This document shows, piece after piece, positions 46,300-56,609 of a stretch of DNA of 64,000 nucleotides. The translations under genes and the position numbers were made by a program. Source of the stretch: Devosia rhizoryzae (GTDB taxonomy: Bacteria > Pseudomonadota > Alphaproteobacteria > Rhizobiales > Devosiaceae); assembly GCF_016698665.1 (NCBI RefSeq), contig NZ_CP068046.1, positions 1,116,001 through 1,180,000 of the forward strand. The letters are read 5' to 3'. The notes under the pieces are model-generated. The model was not told the origin of the DNA. It made no database searches and saw only the letters and a program-made list of their open reading frames with translations. Position 1 is the stretch's first letter, and the number at the start of each line of letters is the position of its first letter.

Positions 46300-46772
46300 A
46301 CGAGACCACCGCCACTGCGACTGAACTCGATGCGATGAGCATCGCCGAGATCCTCGCGGCGCTTCCACACCGCTATCCCTTTTTGATGATCGACCGCATC
46401 GTCGATATTGATACCGACGAGTCGGCTGTCGGCATCAAGAACGTCACCTATAACGAGCCCATCTTCCTCGGCCATTTTCCGGGCAACCCGATTTTTCCGG
46501 GCGTGCTCATCATCGAAGGCATGGCTCAGACAGCCGGTGCGATCGTCATCAAGCATGACTCCAATCGGGGCGGCAAAAACATCGTTCTGATGCTTGGCGT
46601 TGACAAGGCCAAGTTCCGCAAGCCTGCCGGTCCAGGGGACAAGATCGAATTCCATATCGCCAAGATCCAGCGCCGCCGCAATGTCGGCCGCTACCAGGCA
46701 ACGGCAAAGGTGGACGGCAACATCATCGCCGAGGCTGAAATCACCGCAATGATCGTGCCGGCCGAATCTTGA
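46296..46772 (+). CDS. fabZ: 3-hydroxyacyl-[acyl-carrier-protein] dehydratase
   Basis: Dehydrates short- and long-chain 3-hydroxyacyl-ACP in fatty acid synthesis. The 158-residue hot-dog-fold protein has [18 protein letters not shown] with the catalytic His in [20 protein letters not shown], where the catalytic Glu is in IIEGMAQ. It competes with LpxA for 3-hydroxymyristoyl-ACP, which explains its place between lpxD and lpxA. The ATG overlaps the lpxD stop and its own end overlaps the TTG start of lpxA. Confidence 0.97.
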   Translation: MNETTATATELDAMSIAEILAALPHRYPFLMIDRIVDIDTDESAVGIKNVTYNEPIFLGHFPGNPIFPGVLIIEGMAQTAGAIVIKHDSNRGGKNIVLMLGVDKAKFRKPAGPGDKIEFHIAKIQRRRNVGRYQATAKVDGNIIAEAEITAMIVPAES

Positions 46773-47578
46773 GCGACCCCGTTATCCATCCAACGGCGAT
46801 CATTTCGGAAAGCGCACAGCTCGGGAGCGGCGTTCGCATCGGGCCCTACAGCATCGTTGGTCCTAATGTCGTTCTCGGCGATGACGTGGAGCTCGTCTCC
46901 CACGCTGTCGTCGAAGGCAACACAGTCATCGGCAAGGGCACGCGCATCTTTCCCTTCGCGTCGGTTGGCCATGAGCCTCAGGACCTTAAGTTCCACGGTG
47001 AGGACTCACGCCTCGAGATCGGTGAACGCTGCACGATCCGTGAGAGCGTCACCATCAACCCCGGTACGCAGAACGGCGGCATGCTGACCAAGATCGGCAA
47101 TGACTGCTTGATCATGGCCAATGCCCATGTCGCCCACGACGCCATCCTGGGTAACAATGTCATCATGGCCAACTATGTCGGCATCGCCGGCCACGTTCAC
47201 GTCGGCGATAATGTCATTTTTGGCGGCACTTGCGTGATCCACCAGTTCAGCCGCATCGGTTCGCACGCCTTCATAGGCGCTCAATCGATGGTCGACGGCG
47301 ACGTCATTCCCTATGGCATGGCCATCGGCAATCGTGCTCACCTCACGGGCCTCAATCTTGTTGGCCTCAAGCGTCGCGGCTTTGAGCGCGAGGCGATCCA
47401 TCGCTTGCGTGCCGCCTACCGCCAGATCTTTGCGAGCGAGGGCACCTTGCGTGAGCGGGTCGAAGACGCGGCGGAGCTGTTCAAGAACGACTTCCTGGTG
47501 CAGGACGTCGTCCGTTTCATCTCCGAAGCCAGTGATCGTCCCATTCTTCTGCCGCGCAACGGGCAGGTTACAGAATAG
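46769..47578 (+). CDS. lpxA: acyl-ACP--UDP-N-acetylglucosamine O-acyltransferase
   Basis: First step of lipid A synthesis. The 269-residue trimer-forming protein has hexapeptide repeats (IHPTAIISESAQLGSGVRIG near the N-terminus), the catalytic His in NAHVAHDAILGNNVIMANYV, HQFSRIGSHAFIGAQSMVDG, and a helical C-terminal domain (about 190-269). It starts with TTG inside the TTGA overlap with fabZ, which implies translational coupling. The next gene is lpxB, only five bases on; lpxI, which usually sits here in Hyphomicrobiales, is absent. Confidence 0.96.
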   Translation: MSDPVIHPTAIISESAQLGSGVRIGPYSIVGPNVVLGDDVELVSHAVVEGNTVIGKGTRIFPFASVGHEPQDLKFHGEDSRLEIGERCTIRESVTINPGTQNGGMLTKIGNDCLIMANAHVAHDAILGNNVIMANYVGIAGHVHVGDNVIFGGTCVIHQFSRIGSHAFIGAQSMVDGDVIPYGMAIGNRAHLTGLNLVGLKRRGFEREAIHRLRAAYRQIFASEGTLRERVEDAAELFKNDFLVQDVVRFISEASDRPILLPRNGQVTE

Positions 47579-47583
47579 GCGCG

Positions 47584-48732
47584 ATGAGCACGCCGCTGCG
47601 TCTTTTCGTTCTCGCAGGCGAGCCGTCCGGCGACCGCATCGCTGCCGACCTTGTGCGGCGCCTGAAGGAACGGGTGACGCTCGAGCTTTCAGGCGTCGGC
47701 GGTGACGAGCTTACGGCTCAGGGGCTCCGCTCACTTTTCCCCATGTCCGACCTTGCAGTCATGGGCGTCACAGACGTGCTGCTCAACCTGCCCAAGCTGC
47801 TGTGGCGCCTTGAGCAGACTGCTCGGGCGATAATCAAAGCTCAGCCAGATGTTGTCGTCCTCGTCGATGCGCAGGATTTTTCCAAGCTTCTCGCCCGTCG
47901 CCTGAGGTCGAGAGGCTATGTCAAGCCGCTGATCCTCTATGTGGCGCCTTCGGTCTGGGCTCGTAATCCGGAGCGCGCCGCCAAGCTCAAGCCACTATTC
48001 AACGCCGTCTTTGCCGTGTTGCCATTCGAGCCGGCGGTTATGGAGCAGCTTGGAGGTCCCCCTACCGTCTATGTCGGGCACCCATCCTTAGGCGAGACCA
48101 TCGAAGTCAAGCAGGCAAGGGAGGCAGGCCCGCTCGTGCTGCTCCCCGGCAGCCGCGAAGGCGAATTGCGGCGCCATTTGCCGATCCTGAAGGAATTGGC
48201 GCAGGAGCTTGCGGGCAATCCAAACATCACGGATCTAGTGATCCCGACGCTTCCAAGCCTCCGCCCACGGCTGGCGAGAGAAGTCGAAAGCTGGGCGGTT
48301 CCGGTGACGTTGGTAGACGATCGATCAAAGCGGCGCGAGCTCTATGCCCAAGCGATCACGGCCGTCTGTGTTTCCGGGACCGTTACCCTGGAGCTCGCCA
48401 TGGCGCGGTTGCCTATGGCGGTGATCTACGCTCTCGACGGCCACCAAGCTCGTGTTTACGAAAGGCTTGGGCAGCCTGCGGTGTCGCTTCCAAACATCAT
48501 CTTGAGCCGCACTGTCGTGCCTGAATTCGTGTCTGGCACGGTCAACAGCCAACGCGTTGCCGCGGCTGCACTCGATCTTATAGCCAACAAAAAAGCTCGC
48601 CAGGCGCAGGTGGATGCCTTTGGCGAGCTTGCGATGTTGATGGAAGCGGGTCAGCCGCCTCATGAGAGAGAGGACCCGGCGGAGCAGGTCCTCGCCCTTT
48701 GGCGCAATCAGCGGCTGCTGATCGGCTCGTAG
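47584..48732 (+). CDS. lpxB: lipid-A-disaccharide synthase
   Basis: Joins UDP-2,3-diacylglucosamine and lipid X into the lipid A disaccharide. The 382-residue GT-B glycosyltransferase has [20 protein letters not shown] at the N-terminus, [40 protein letters not shown], and in the second half [20 protein letters not shown] and [20 protein letters not shown]. It is peripheral to the inner membrane. The gene overlaps the convergent gltA by 25 bases at its 3' end. Confidence 0.96.
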   Translation: MSTPLRLFVLAGEPSGDRIAADLVRRLKERVTLELSGVGGDELTAQGLRSLFPMSDLAVMGVTDVLLNLPKLLWRLEQTARAIIKAQPDVVVLVDAQDFSKLLARRLRSRGYVKPLILYVAPSVWARNPERAAKLKPLFNAVFAVLPFEPAVMEQLGGPPTVYVGHPSLGETIEVKQAREAGPLVLLPGSREGELRRHLPILKELAQELAGNPNITDLVIPTLPSLRPRLAREVESWAVPVTLVDDRSKRRELYAQAITAVCVSGTVTLELAMARLPMAVIYALDGHQARVYERLGQPAVSLPNIILSRTVVPEFVSGTVNSQRVAAAALDLIANKKARQAQVDAFGELAMLMEAGQPPHEREDPAEQVLALWRNQRLLIGS

Positions 48733-49997
48733 TCGCGCGCGACGGCGCCGTTATAAAGCTGGCGCGGACGGCCGATCTTCTTTTGCGGATCGCCGATCAT
48801 TTCCTTCCACTGCGAGATCCATCCAACGGTGCGGGCCACAGCGAAGAGAACCGTGAACATGGACGTCGGGAAGCCGATCGCGTCCAGGATCACGCCCGAG
48901 TAGAAATCGACATTGGGGTAGAGCTTGCGATCAATGAAATACTGATCCTCAAGCGCAATGCGTTCGAGCTCCTGCGCCACCTGAAGGGTCGGGTTGTTCT
49001 CGACACCCAGGATGCCCAGCACTTCCTTCGCCGTCTGCTGCATAACCTTGGCGCGTGGATCGAAGTTCTTGTAGACCCGGTGCCCGAAACCCATGAGGCG
49101 GAACGGGTCGTTCTTGTCCTTGGCGCGGGCAATGAACTCGGGAATGCGATCGACGGTCCCGATCTGGCGCAGCATGTTGAGGGCCGCTTCGTTTGCGCCC
49201 CCATGCGCCGGACCCCAGAGGCAGGCCACGCCGGCAGCGATACAGGCGAACGGGTTAGCGTCCGAGGAGCCTGATAAGCGCACAGTCGAGGTCGAAGCGT
49301 TCTGTTCGTGATCGGCATGGAGCGTGAAGATCAGGTCCATGGCGCGGGCGATCTTGGGATCGACTTTGTATTCCTCTGCCGGCACCGAGAAGCACATGTG
49401 GAGGAAATTGGACGCGTAATCGAGATCGTTGCGCGGATAAACGAAGGGCTGGCCCACCGAATATTTATAGGCCATGGCCGCAATCGTCGGCATCTTGGCG
49501 ATCATGCGGATCGAAGCGATCTCGCGCTGCTGCGGATCGTTGATGTCGGTCGAGTCGTGGTAGAATGCCGCCATGGCGCCGACCACACCGGTCATGATGG
49601 CCATTGGGTGCGCATCGCGACGGAAGCCGCGATAGAAGTAGTGCATCTGCTCGTGCACCATGGTGTGGCGCGTCACCAACTGCTCGAAGTCCTTGAAGGT
49701 CTTGGCGTCGGGAAGTTCGCCATAGAGCAGCAGATAGCAGACTTCGAGGTAGTTGGAGCTTTCGGCCAGTTGCTCGATTGGGTAACCGCGATAGAGAAGC
49801 TCGCCCTTGTCGCCATCGATATAGGTGATGGCGCTGTCGCAGGCAGCGGTCGAGGTGAAGCCCGGGTCGTAGGTAAACAGCCCCGTCTTGGCGTAAAGCG
49901 ATCGGATGTCCATCACGTCTGGACCCACCGAACCACTCAGGATCGGGAATTCATGCGTCTGGTCACCGATGACGAGTTTGGCGACTTTATCGGTCAT
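48708..49997 (-). CDS. gltA: citrate synthase
   Basis: A 429-residue type II (hexameric, NADH-inhibited in many species) citrate synthase of the TCA cycle. Diagnostic segments are [27 protein letters not shown], the active-site His regions [16 protein letters not shown] and [16 protein letters not shown], and the catalytic Asp near [25 protein letters not shown] is about six bases before the ATG. Upstream (50118-50146) is a strong palindrome that may regulate it. It is convergent with lpxB. Confidence 0.97.
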   Translation of the reverse strand: MTDKVAKLVIGDQTHEFPILSGSVGPDVMDIRSLYAKTGLFTYDPGFTSTAACDSAITYIDGDKGELLYRGYPIEQLAESSNYLEVCYLLLYGELPDAKTFKDFEQLVTRHTMVHEQMHYFYRGFRRDAHPMAIMTGVVGAMAAFYHDSTDINDPQQREIASIRMIAKMPTIAAMAYKYSVGQPFVYPRNDLDYASNFLHMCFSVPAEEYKVDPKIARAMDLIFTLHADHEQNASTSTVRLSGSSDANPFACIAAGVACLWGPAHGGANEAALNMLRQIGTVDRIPEFIARAKDKNDPFRLMGFGHRVYKNFDPRAKVMQQTAKEVLGILGVENNPTLQVAQELERIALEDQYFIDRKLYPNVDFYSGVILDAIGFPTSMFTVLFAVARTVGWISQWKEMIGDPQKKIGRPRQLYNGAVARDYEPISSR

Positions 49998-50117
49998 TGA
50001 GCTCTCCTCGCTTGCCCCAGGCGCCCGAGGAAGGACAGATGTGTCCGGGCGCCGGCCGGCGCTGAAAAGCGCCGATTATCGCGTTGAGAGGTATCAGGTC
50101 TTAGCCTCACCAAGCAA

Positions 50118-50146
50118 CCGATAGGTAAGTACGACTTATCTATCGG
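50118..50146. other. 29-base palindrome upstream of gltA
   Basis: CCGATAGGTAAGT and ACTTATCTATCGG are inverted arms (12 of 13 matching) around ACG. On the minus strand it is followed by TTGCTT and, 17 bases later, ATACCT, a candidate gltA promoter. It has no T-tract, so an operator is more likely than a gltX terminator. Confidence 0.55.
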
Positions 50147-50176
50147 CCGCCCAGTGCCGCTTCACCATCTGACTGC

Positions 50177-51592
50177 TCAGGCAGCGGTTTGATCGGCGAG
50201 TCGGGCGAGGCTTTCCTCACGGCCGATCAGCACCATGACTTCGAAAATGCCCGGAGATACGGTGCGTCCGGTGAGCGCTGCGCGCAGCGGCTGGGCCAGC
50301 TTGCCGAGCTTGAGCCCTTTTTCTTCAGCAAGCACACGCATGGCGCTGTCGATCGCAGGCACTGACCATTCGGCAAGACCCCCTAACGTTTCAGCAACGC
50401 TGCGCAGAACGGCGCGGCTGTCATCGGTCAACAGTGCGGCTGCCGCAGCATCTGGCTGGATCGGACGCAGAGCGTAGATGAACTGTGCAAGATCGATCAG
50501 TTCCAGCACCGTCTTGGCACGCGGCTGCAACTCGGGCAGGGCGGCCAGCACGGTGTTGTGGTTGGCGGTGAGACCTTCGACGTCGGTGTCGCGGCCAACT
50601 TCGCGAGCGGTATCGACCATTATTTGGTAAAGATAGGCCGGGTCGGCTTCGCGGATGTAGTGGCCGTTGATGTTTTCGAGTTTGACGAAATCGAAGCGAG
50701 CCGCACCCTTGTTGAGGGCTTCAAGGCTGAACCACTCGACCATCTGCTGGGTCGAGAAGATTTCTTCGTCGCCATGGCTCCAGCCGAGGCGTGCCAGGTA
50801 GTTGCGCACCGCTTCAGGCAGATAGCCCATCTGCCGGTAGGCTTCGACGCCGAGGGCGCCATGGCGCTTGGAGAGCTTGGCGCCATCTGGGCCGTGGATC
50901 AGCGGAATATGCGCCATCTCCGGCACGGTCCAGCCCATGGCGTTGTAGATGACGATCTGGCGGGCGGCATTGGTCAGGTGGTCGTCGCCGCGAATGATAT
51001 GCGTGACGCCCATGTCGTGGTCGTCGACGACTACAGCATGCATGTAGGTCGGCGTGCCGTCCGAGCGAAGGATGATGAAGTCGTCGAGGTTTTCGGTCTT
51101 GAACACGACGTCGCCTTGGACGTGGTCATGGACGACGATCTCTCCGGACAGCGGCGACTTGATGCGGATCACCGGCGATACCCCCTCCGGAGCCTCGGAC
51201 GGGTCGCGGTCGCGCCAGTAACCATTGTAACGCGGCGGCTTACCGGCAGCGCGTGCTTCCTCGCGCATCTGGTCGAGTTCTTGCGGTGAACAGTAGCAGT
51301 AGTAGGCGTGGCCGATTTTGACCAGCTCGTGGGCGACTTCAGCGTGACGCGAGGCGCGGCCGAACTGGCTGATCGGCTCGCCATCCCAGTGGAGCCCGAG
51401 CCATTTTAGCCCATCGATCAGTGCGGTAACGGCGGCTTCGGTCGAGCGTTCGCGATCCGTGTCTTCGATGCGCAACAGCATCTTGCCGCCCTGGTTCTGG
51501 GCGTAGGCCCAGCTGAACAGGGCCGTGCGAGCGCCGCCGATATGGAGGTACCCGGTGGGGGACGGAGCAAAACGGGTGACGACCTGAGACAT
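50177..51592 (-). CDS. gltX: glutamyl-tRNA synthetase
   Basis: Class I aminoacyl-tRNA synthetase of 471 residues. The HIGH motif is in [20 protein letters not shown] near residues 7-26, and the KMSKS equivalent [10 protein letters not shown] is near residue 240. FRIEDT-like [12 protein letters not shown] is also present, together with a zinc-type insertion ([11 protein letters not shown]). The C-terminal half is the helical anticodon-binding domain. Many alphaproteobacteria have two GluRS; this may also charge tRNA-Gln. The frame is open 31 codons upstream; the ATG at 51592 matches the family. It diverges from comEC with 50 bases between the starts. Confidence 0.95.
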   Translation of the reverse strand: MSQVVTRFAPSPTGYLHIGGARTALFSWAYAQNQGGKMLLRIEDTDRERSTEAAVTALIDGLKWLGLHWDGEPISQFGRASRHAEVAHELVKIGHAYYCYCSPQELDQMREEARAAGKPPRYNGYWRDRDPSEAPEGVSPVIRIKSPLSGEIVVHDHVQGDVVFKTENLDDFIILRSDGTPTYMHAVVVDDHDMGVTHIIRGDDHLTNAARQIVIYNAMGWTVPEMAHIPLIHGPDGAKLSKRHGALGVEAYRQMGYLPEAVRNYLARLGWSHGDEEIFSTQQMVEWFSLEALNKGAARFDFVKLENINGHYIREADPAYLYQIMVDTAREVGRDTDVEGLTANHNTVLAALPELQPRAKTVLELIDLAQFIYALRPIQPDAAAAALLTDDSRAVLRSVAETLGGLAEWSVPAIDSAMRVLAEEKGLKLGKLAQPLRAALTGRTVSPGIFEVMVLIGREESLARLADQTAA

Positions 51593-51642
51593 AGAAAACC
51601 GGGGATATGAGGATGGGCGGCCCGTGTGTAGCATAGGCGGGA

Positions 51643-53799
51643 GTGAGCGCAAGGGCGGGGGCGTGCGTGGCGAGCGAGCAGACATTGGGAAGTGCGGTCA
51701 GCCCGGCACGCCAACAATGGCCGCCGAACGCCGTGGCCGCTTCGCCAGTCTGGAGCTTGTCCCGAAGTGTTCGCCAGGCGATCCTCACGGCAACGGATAA
51801 TCGCCGTCTTTTTGTTCTGCTGCCGTTCAGCCTTATCGCCGGACTGACGATCTATGCCGTGCTACCCGCTGAGCCTGCCCCGGAGCTCTTTGCGCTTGGC
51901 ACAGCACTAATGCTGGGCAGCTTGGCGTTGGCTCTCTGGCAGCGGTCATTGAACCAGCTCCGATGGGCAACGCAGCTCGCGGCGCTCTGGCTCGGCTTCT
52001 GTCTGCTGCCGATCCATGCCGCCTTATTTGGCACATCCATGCTCGCCTATCCGGCCTATGGCATTTACGAGGCGCAGGTCGACGAGATCATTTCCTCGGA
52101 TGGCGAGGAGCGGCGGCTGGTGGCCTCAAATCTTGTACCGATCGGAGACTCGCGACCTATCGATATCCGGCGCGCGCGGTTGCTCTTGCCTGCCGATGTC
52201 GATCTTCAGCCCGGCGACCGAATGCGGGCAGAACTTCGGCTGGCTCCCATCCCCGGGCCAGTCTTGCCCGGGGCGCATGATAGCCAGTTCCATTCCTACT
52301 TTATCGGCATCGGCGCTTATGGATCGGCGACCGGCTCTGTGGAGCGGATCAAGGAAGGGGAGACGGTCAATCTGGGCCGGCAGGTACAAGCGCTGCGCGA
52401 CCGTATAGCGGCACGCATCGATGCTGTGCTCGAAGACGATACTGCTGCAATTGGCAAGGCCATGGTGGTGGGTGATCAGAGCGGCATCAGCGACGAAATC
52501 CGGGACGTGATGGCTGCTTCGGGCCTTGCACATATCTATTCTATCTCTGGTCTGCATTTGTCGATCGTCGCCGGCGGCGTGTTCTGGTTGGTTCGCCTAT
52601 TGCTGGCTTCGGTACCGCTGCTGGTGAGTTGGCCGGCAAAGCACATCGCCGCAGTTGCGGGCATTATCGCAGCGTTTCTCTACCTGCTACTGGCAGGCGG
52701 AGTGGACAACGTGCCAGCATTTCGATCGACGTTGATGCTGGCGCTGATCTTTGGTGCCGTGCTTGCGGGTCGCCTGGCGTTGACCATGCGCAATGTTGCG
52801 ATTGCGGCGATCCTGATCATTTTGATCGATCCGGCCAGTGTCTTCCGCCCCAGCTTTCAGCTGTCGTTCGCCGCCGTGGTCGGGCTGATTGGTATTTATG
52901 AAATGCCACAGCGCTGGGGAAATGCCGCGGGCGGTGGCGTTGGCCGGCTGGCCCGGACCGTGGCGGCCACGGGTTGGACGAGCCTCATCGCGGGCGCGGC
53001 TACGCTTCTGTTTTCGGCCCATCACTTCCAGCAAACATCGCCGCTGAGCGTCGTGGGCAATGTGCTGGCCCTGCCTTTCGTTGGGCTGGTGATCATGCCC
53101 TTTGGCGCTCTTTCCGTGCTGCTGATGCCGTTTAACCTTGAAGCACCGGCTCTACTGCTCATGGGATGGGGTATCGACCGGATGGTCGATGTTGCTGAAC
53201 TGGTAGCCGGCTGGAGCGCGGGCATAACCGGTAACCCGCTACTTTCCGGTTGGACGCTTGTCTGTGGCCTTGGCGCCCTCGCGTGGTTTTCCTTTTTCGA
53301 AAACCGGTGGCGCCTACTGGGTCCGGTCGTGGCGGCCGCGCTTATCCTGATCTTGGGTTTCGATTCCCGTCCCGACGTCCTGATCTCGGACACGACGCAA
53401 GCAGTTGCGGTTCGGGATGGAGACGGCATGGCGCTGGCGACGGGCCGGACTGGAAGTTTCGCTGTCGACGTCTGGAGCCAGAACTACCAGACAAAAATCG
53501 CCGCGGTGCATAGCGGCGCGCGGTGCGACAGTCTTGGCTGCATCGTGCGGACGCCGGATTATTCGATTGCGATCGTTGCCAATGCTGCGGCCTTTGCCGA
53601 GGATTGCGGCACGCATGACCTGGTGATTGCCCGCGTATATGCACCGGCAAATTGCAATAAGGATGGTGTCTTTATCGGTCCGTCCAAACTCCGCTACGGC
53701 GGAGTGCACTGGCTGAATTGGGACCAGAATACCGGGCGGTTTGACGTCCGCCCGGCAATCCCTAATTCTACCCGGCCGTGGCGAGTTTCACCACGGTAA
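51643..53799 (+). CDS. ComEC/Rec2-family DNA-uptake channel protein
   Basis: A 718-residue membrane protein. An N-terminal DUF4131-like OB region (about 90-250) is followed by the competence domain with [20 protein letters not shown] near residues 300-320 and about ten helices to about residue 570. The C-terminal region (about 575-718) looks like the metallo-beta-lactamase-like module but lacks a readable HxHxDH motif, so it is probably degenerate or catalytically inactive. The role is transport of single-stranded DNA across the inner membrane in transformable species. The GTG start gives a long basic N-terminus; a later start is possible. Its 3' end overlaps the beta-galactosidase gene. Confidence 0.87.
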   Translation: MSARAGACVASEQTLGSAVSPARQQWPPNAVAASPVWSLSRSVRQAILTATDNRRLFVLLPFSLIAGLTIYAVLPAEPAPELFALGTALMLGSLALALWQRSLNQLRWATQLAALWLGFCLLPIHAALFGTSMLAYPAYGIYEAQVDEIISSDGEERRLVASNLVPIGDSRPIDIRRARLLLPADVDLQPGDRMRAELRLAPIPGPVLPGAHDSQFHSYFIGIGAYGSATGSVERIKEGETVNLGRQVQALRDRIAARIDAVLEDDTAAIGKAMVVGDQSGISDEIRDVMAASGLAHIYSISGLHLSIVAGGVFWLVRLLLASVPLLVSWPAKHIAAVAGIIAAFLYLLLAGGVDNVPAFRSTLMLALIFGAVLAGRLALTMRNVAIAAILIILIDPASVFRPSFQLSFAAVVGLIGIYEMPQRWGNAAGGGVGRLARTVAATGWTSLIAGAATLLFSAHHFQQTSPLSVVGNVLALPFVGLVIMPFGALSVLLMPFNLEAPALLLMGWGIDRMVDVAELVAGWSAGITGNPLLSGWTLVCGLGALAWFSFFENRWRLLGPVVAAALILILGFDSRPDVLISDTTQAVAVRDGDGMALATGRTGSFAVDVWSQNYQTKIAAVHSGARCDSLGCIVRTPDYSIAIVANAAAFAEDCGTHDLVIARVYAPANCNKDGVFIGPSKLRYGGVHWLNWDQNTGRFDVRPAIPNSTRPWRVSPR

Positions 53800-55723
53800 C
53801 GCCCGCCGCAGGGATGTCTGCGCCGCCGACGACATAGGCGGTTTCGTCATCTGCCTTGGTCAGCATTTGGGCGGTGGCACCGTAGTTGACATAGATGCGG
53901 AAGCCGCCGCGGACGCGGCAGCGAACGCCTGCCGGAATTGTCAGGACCGGCATGTTGGCCTCGGCGATGAGGTAATCGGCGACGCGCTGCATCAGCGCCC
54001 GATCGCCGCTGGCGGTGAGATAGAAGACCTTGCCCTGCGAGACCAGCACGGGCACGCCTTCGACATCTTCCATGACGACTTCGGCACCGCCCTCGATCTT
54101 TTCGCGCCAGAGGCGGGCTGAGCCGCCGCCCTTTACAGGCACTTCGATGCCAGGCGGAAGGCTATCGACGCGGGAGACCTTGAGGTCGAGCAGGTTCTGC
54201 GGAAGATCAGGCCCGAGCCGCGCGGGGAACGAGAAATTCTGCGTCTTCGATCCCGTCCGCGGGCCGAGCAGTAGATGACCATCGAAATCGCTGATTGCTT
54301 CGCGCAGTTCGTCGGTCCAGGCAAAAAGCCCCGGGATGGCAACGATGTCGAAGCCGTCGAAGGTCTTGGTCTTGGGAGACAGGATCTCCACGTCGAGCCC
54401 GTGCTTGCGGAAGGCGGCGTAAAGGGCCCGCACATGGGTGCCGTGCTTGAAGCCTGCTGCTTGCGGCTGGACATCCCAAGCCCATTCGCTCTGATAGTCG
54501 AACACCAACGCAATGCGGCCCTTGGCAGCCGTGCCGCCAATGCCGGTGGCGGCAAGTTCTTCGGCGACCTGCTTAGCCTCGAAATAAGCAGGAGCCGGCT
54601 CGCGATCGGGACGGTGCAGACCCGCATGCATTTGTTCTTGTGCAAAGGGCGCCTGACGCCAGCGGAAATAGGAGACCACTTCCGCGCCGTGCGCAAAGGC
54701 CTCCCATGCCCAAAGCCGGGCCATGCCGGGCAGGGGATCGGGGTTGGCTTGCGCCCAATTTACCGGGCCGGGCTGCTGTTCCATGATCCACCAGCGGCCG
54801 TGGCCAACGGTTCGATAATGGTCGTGATGAAAGGCGGCGTTGTCCGGATCGCCCTGGCGCAGATAGGCGCGCTTGGTTTCTTCCGGTTCGTCGCTCACCG
54901 CCAAGTGGCCGATCGGATAGGAGTCCCAGCTGGCGACATCGAGGGTTTCGGCCACGTCGTAATGGTCGAACTCGGTGTAGCGGCTCATGAAATTGTGGAT
55001 CACCGGAAGGTCGGGACGCGCCGCCTTGAGGATGTCGTACTGAACCTTGTTGAAGGCTGCGACCTGATCGGAGCTATAGCGCCGGAAGTCGAGATCATGG
55101 ATCGGCAGGACTTCGGTGACAGTCAGGTTTGGCAGCTCGATCTGATCGAACCTATTGTAGTCCATCGACCAGAACACCGTGCCCCAGGCCTGGTTCAGCG
55201 CCGCGATCGTCCCGTACTTGTTTTCGAGCCAAAGCCGGAAGCCGTCCAGGGCCGCCGGCGAATATGAATAGGTGGTGCCGTGGCACCCATATTCATTGTC
55301 GGTCTGCCAGCCGCCGAGGGCAGGGTGGTCGCTCAACGCATCTGACAGAATGCGAGTGATGCGGGCGGACTCTTCGCGATAGCCGAGATGGGAGAAGTCG
55401 TAGTGGCGGCGTGAGCCAAACCCCTTCCGCCGGCCCTGCGCATCGACCGCGAGCATGTCCGGATGCTTGTCGATCATCCAGCGCGGAGGCGTAGCGGTAG
55501 GTGTGCCGACGATGACCTGGAGGCCCTGACGGCCCAGCACATCCATGGCGCGGATCATCCAGTCGAGCTGCAGGTCGCCCGGCGTCGGCTCGAGCTTTGA
55601 CCAAGCGAACTCGCCGATCCGCACGACCTTGATCCCGACCTCGGCCATGCGTGCGGCGTCGCTTTCCCACCAGTCCTCGGGCCAGTGTTCAGGGTAGTAG
55701 CAGACGCCGATCGCGGGGTTCAT
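53768..55723 (-). CDS. beta-galactosidase, glycoside hydrolase family 42
   Basis: Cleaves beta-galactosides to release galactose. The 651-residue protein begins MNPAIGVCYYPEHWPEDWWE and holds the GH42 (beta/alpha)8 barrel (about 1-380) with the acid/base Glu144 in GWQTDNEYGCH and the nucleophile Glu315 in WWIMEQQPGP, then a trimerisation domain (about 390-590) and a C-terminal beta domain. There is no signal peptide, so substrates must be imported. It is the last gene of the minus-strand run with the lactonase, dgoA and dgoK, and overlaps comEC by 32 bases. Confidence 0.95.
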   Translation of the reverse strand: MNPAIGVCYYPEHWPEDWWESDAARMAEVGIKVVRIGEFAWSKLEPTPGDLQLDWMIRAMDVLGRQGLQVIVGTPTATPPRWMIDKHPDMLAVDAQGRRKGFGSRRHYDFSHLGYREESARITRILSDALSDHPALGGWQTDNEYGCHGTTYSYSPAALDGFRLWLENKYGTIAALNQAWGTVFWSMDYNRFDQIELPNLTVTEVLPIHDLDFRRYSSDQVAAFNKVQYDILKAARPDLPVIHNFMSRYTEFDHYDVAETLDVASWDSYPIGHLAVSDEPEETKRAYLRQGDPDNAAFHHDHYRTVGHGRWWIMEQQPGPVNWAQANPDPLPGMARLWAWEAFAHGAEVVSYFRWRQAPFAQEQMHAGLHRPDREPAPAYFEAKQVAEELAATGIGGTAAKGRIALVFDYQSEWAWDVQPQAAGFKHGTHVRALYAAFRKHGLDVEILSPKTKTFDGFDIVAIPGLFAWTDELREAISDFDGHLLLGPRTGSKTQNFSFPARLGPDLPQNLLDLKVSRVDSLPPGIEVPVKGGGSARLWREKIEGGAEVVMEDVEGVPVLVSQGKVFYLTASGDRALMQRVADYLIAEANMPVLTIPAGVRCRVRGGFRIYVNYGATAQMLTKADDETAYVVGGADIPAAGVTVVKLATAG

Positions 55724-55733
55724 TTGGGTCAAC

Positions 55734-56609
55734 TCAGAGTTTGATCTTGGCTTCCGGCAAGCCGGCAACATCGAGGTCGATAAAGAAGATGCCGCCGGCG
55801 ACCTTTTCCTCGGCCAACTGTTCAGGCGACAGATTTTTGTTGGCGGTGCTTAAAAACAGGCGCTTCAAGTCAGGGCCACCAAAAGCAGGGCAGGTGACCT
55901 GGCTGACTGGAACTTCGATCGTGCGATCGACGCTGCCATCCGGTGCGAAGCGAATGACGCAGGAGCCGCCCCAACGGGCGTTCCAGAGGTAACCTTCGCT
56001 GTCGACCACGGCACCGTCCGGATGTCCGGGCAGATCGGAGGTATCGGCAAACAGTGTCCAATCGCCGAGCGGCAGGCCCGTTTCCGGATCGGTTTCGCGG
56101 GTAAGGATGCGGCTGGTTGGGGTGTCGGTCCAATAGGCGCGGCGACCATCAGCGGTGAAGCTCGTCGCATTCGGAATGGCGGCATCGGCGATGATCCGCT
56201 GCAGCTTGCCCGCCAGGTAATGGTAGACGGCGCCGTCCTTGGGGCCTTCGTCCTTGACCATGGTGCCGATCCAGAAGGCGCCCGATGGATGAACGCGGCT
56301 GTCATTGCCGCGATTGGTCGGCACGTCGCGCTCGAGATCAAAGAAATGCTCGACGGCGCCGGACTGCAGGTCGAGACGCTTGAGGCCGGTTTCGCCAACG
56401 AGCACCAAGGTGTCACGGTCGACGATGGCGATGGCGGCCATCATCTCGTCGAAAGCCCAGCTTTGCTGGATTTCGCCATCGGCAGAAGCGGCAAAGAGTT
56501 CCTTGTTGTTGATGTCGACCCAGAACAGTTGCTGACGTTCGACGTGCCAAACCGGGCCTTCACCTAGCGCGCATTGGCTGTCCACAAGAAGCTGCGCAGT
56601 CTGGGTCAT
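55734..56609 (-). CDS. SMP-30/gluconolactonase-family sugar lactonase
   Basis: A 291-residue six-bladed beta-propeller of the SMP-30/LRE family that opens aldonolactones. The metal ligands are recognisable: Glu17 in ALGEGPVWH, Asn in AIPNATSFTAD and Asp in PGHPDGAVVDSEG. Further motifs are RGNDSRVHPSGAFWIGTM and YWTDTP. In this cluster the natural substrate is probably galactono-1,4-lactone. The start overlaps the dgoA stop by four bases and beta-galactosidase follows after ten, so they are one transcript. Confidence 0.92.
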   Translation of the reverse strand: MTQTAQLLVDSQCALGEGPVWHVERQQLFWVDINNKELFAASADGEIQQSWAFDEMMAAIAIVDRDTLVLVGETGLKRLDLQSGAVEHFFDLERDVPTNRGNDSRVHPSGAFWIGTMVKDEGPKDGAVYHYLAGKLQRIIADAAIPNATSFTADGRRAYWTDTPTSRILTRETDPETGLPLGDWTLFADTSDLPGHPDGAVVDSEGYLWNARWGGSCVIRFAPDGSVDRTIEVPVSQVTCPAFGGPDLKRLFLSTANKNLSPEQLAEEKVAGGIFFIDLDVAGLPEAKIKL

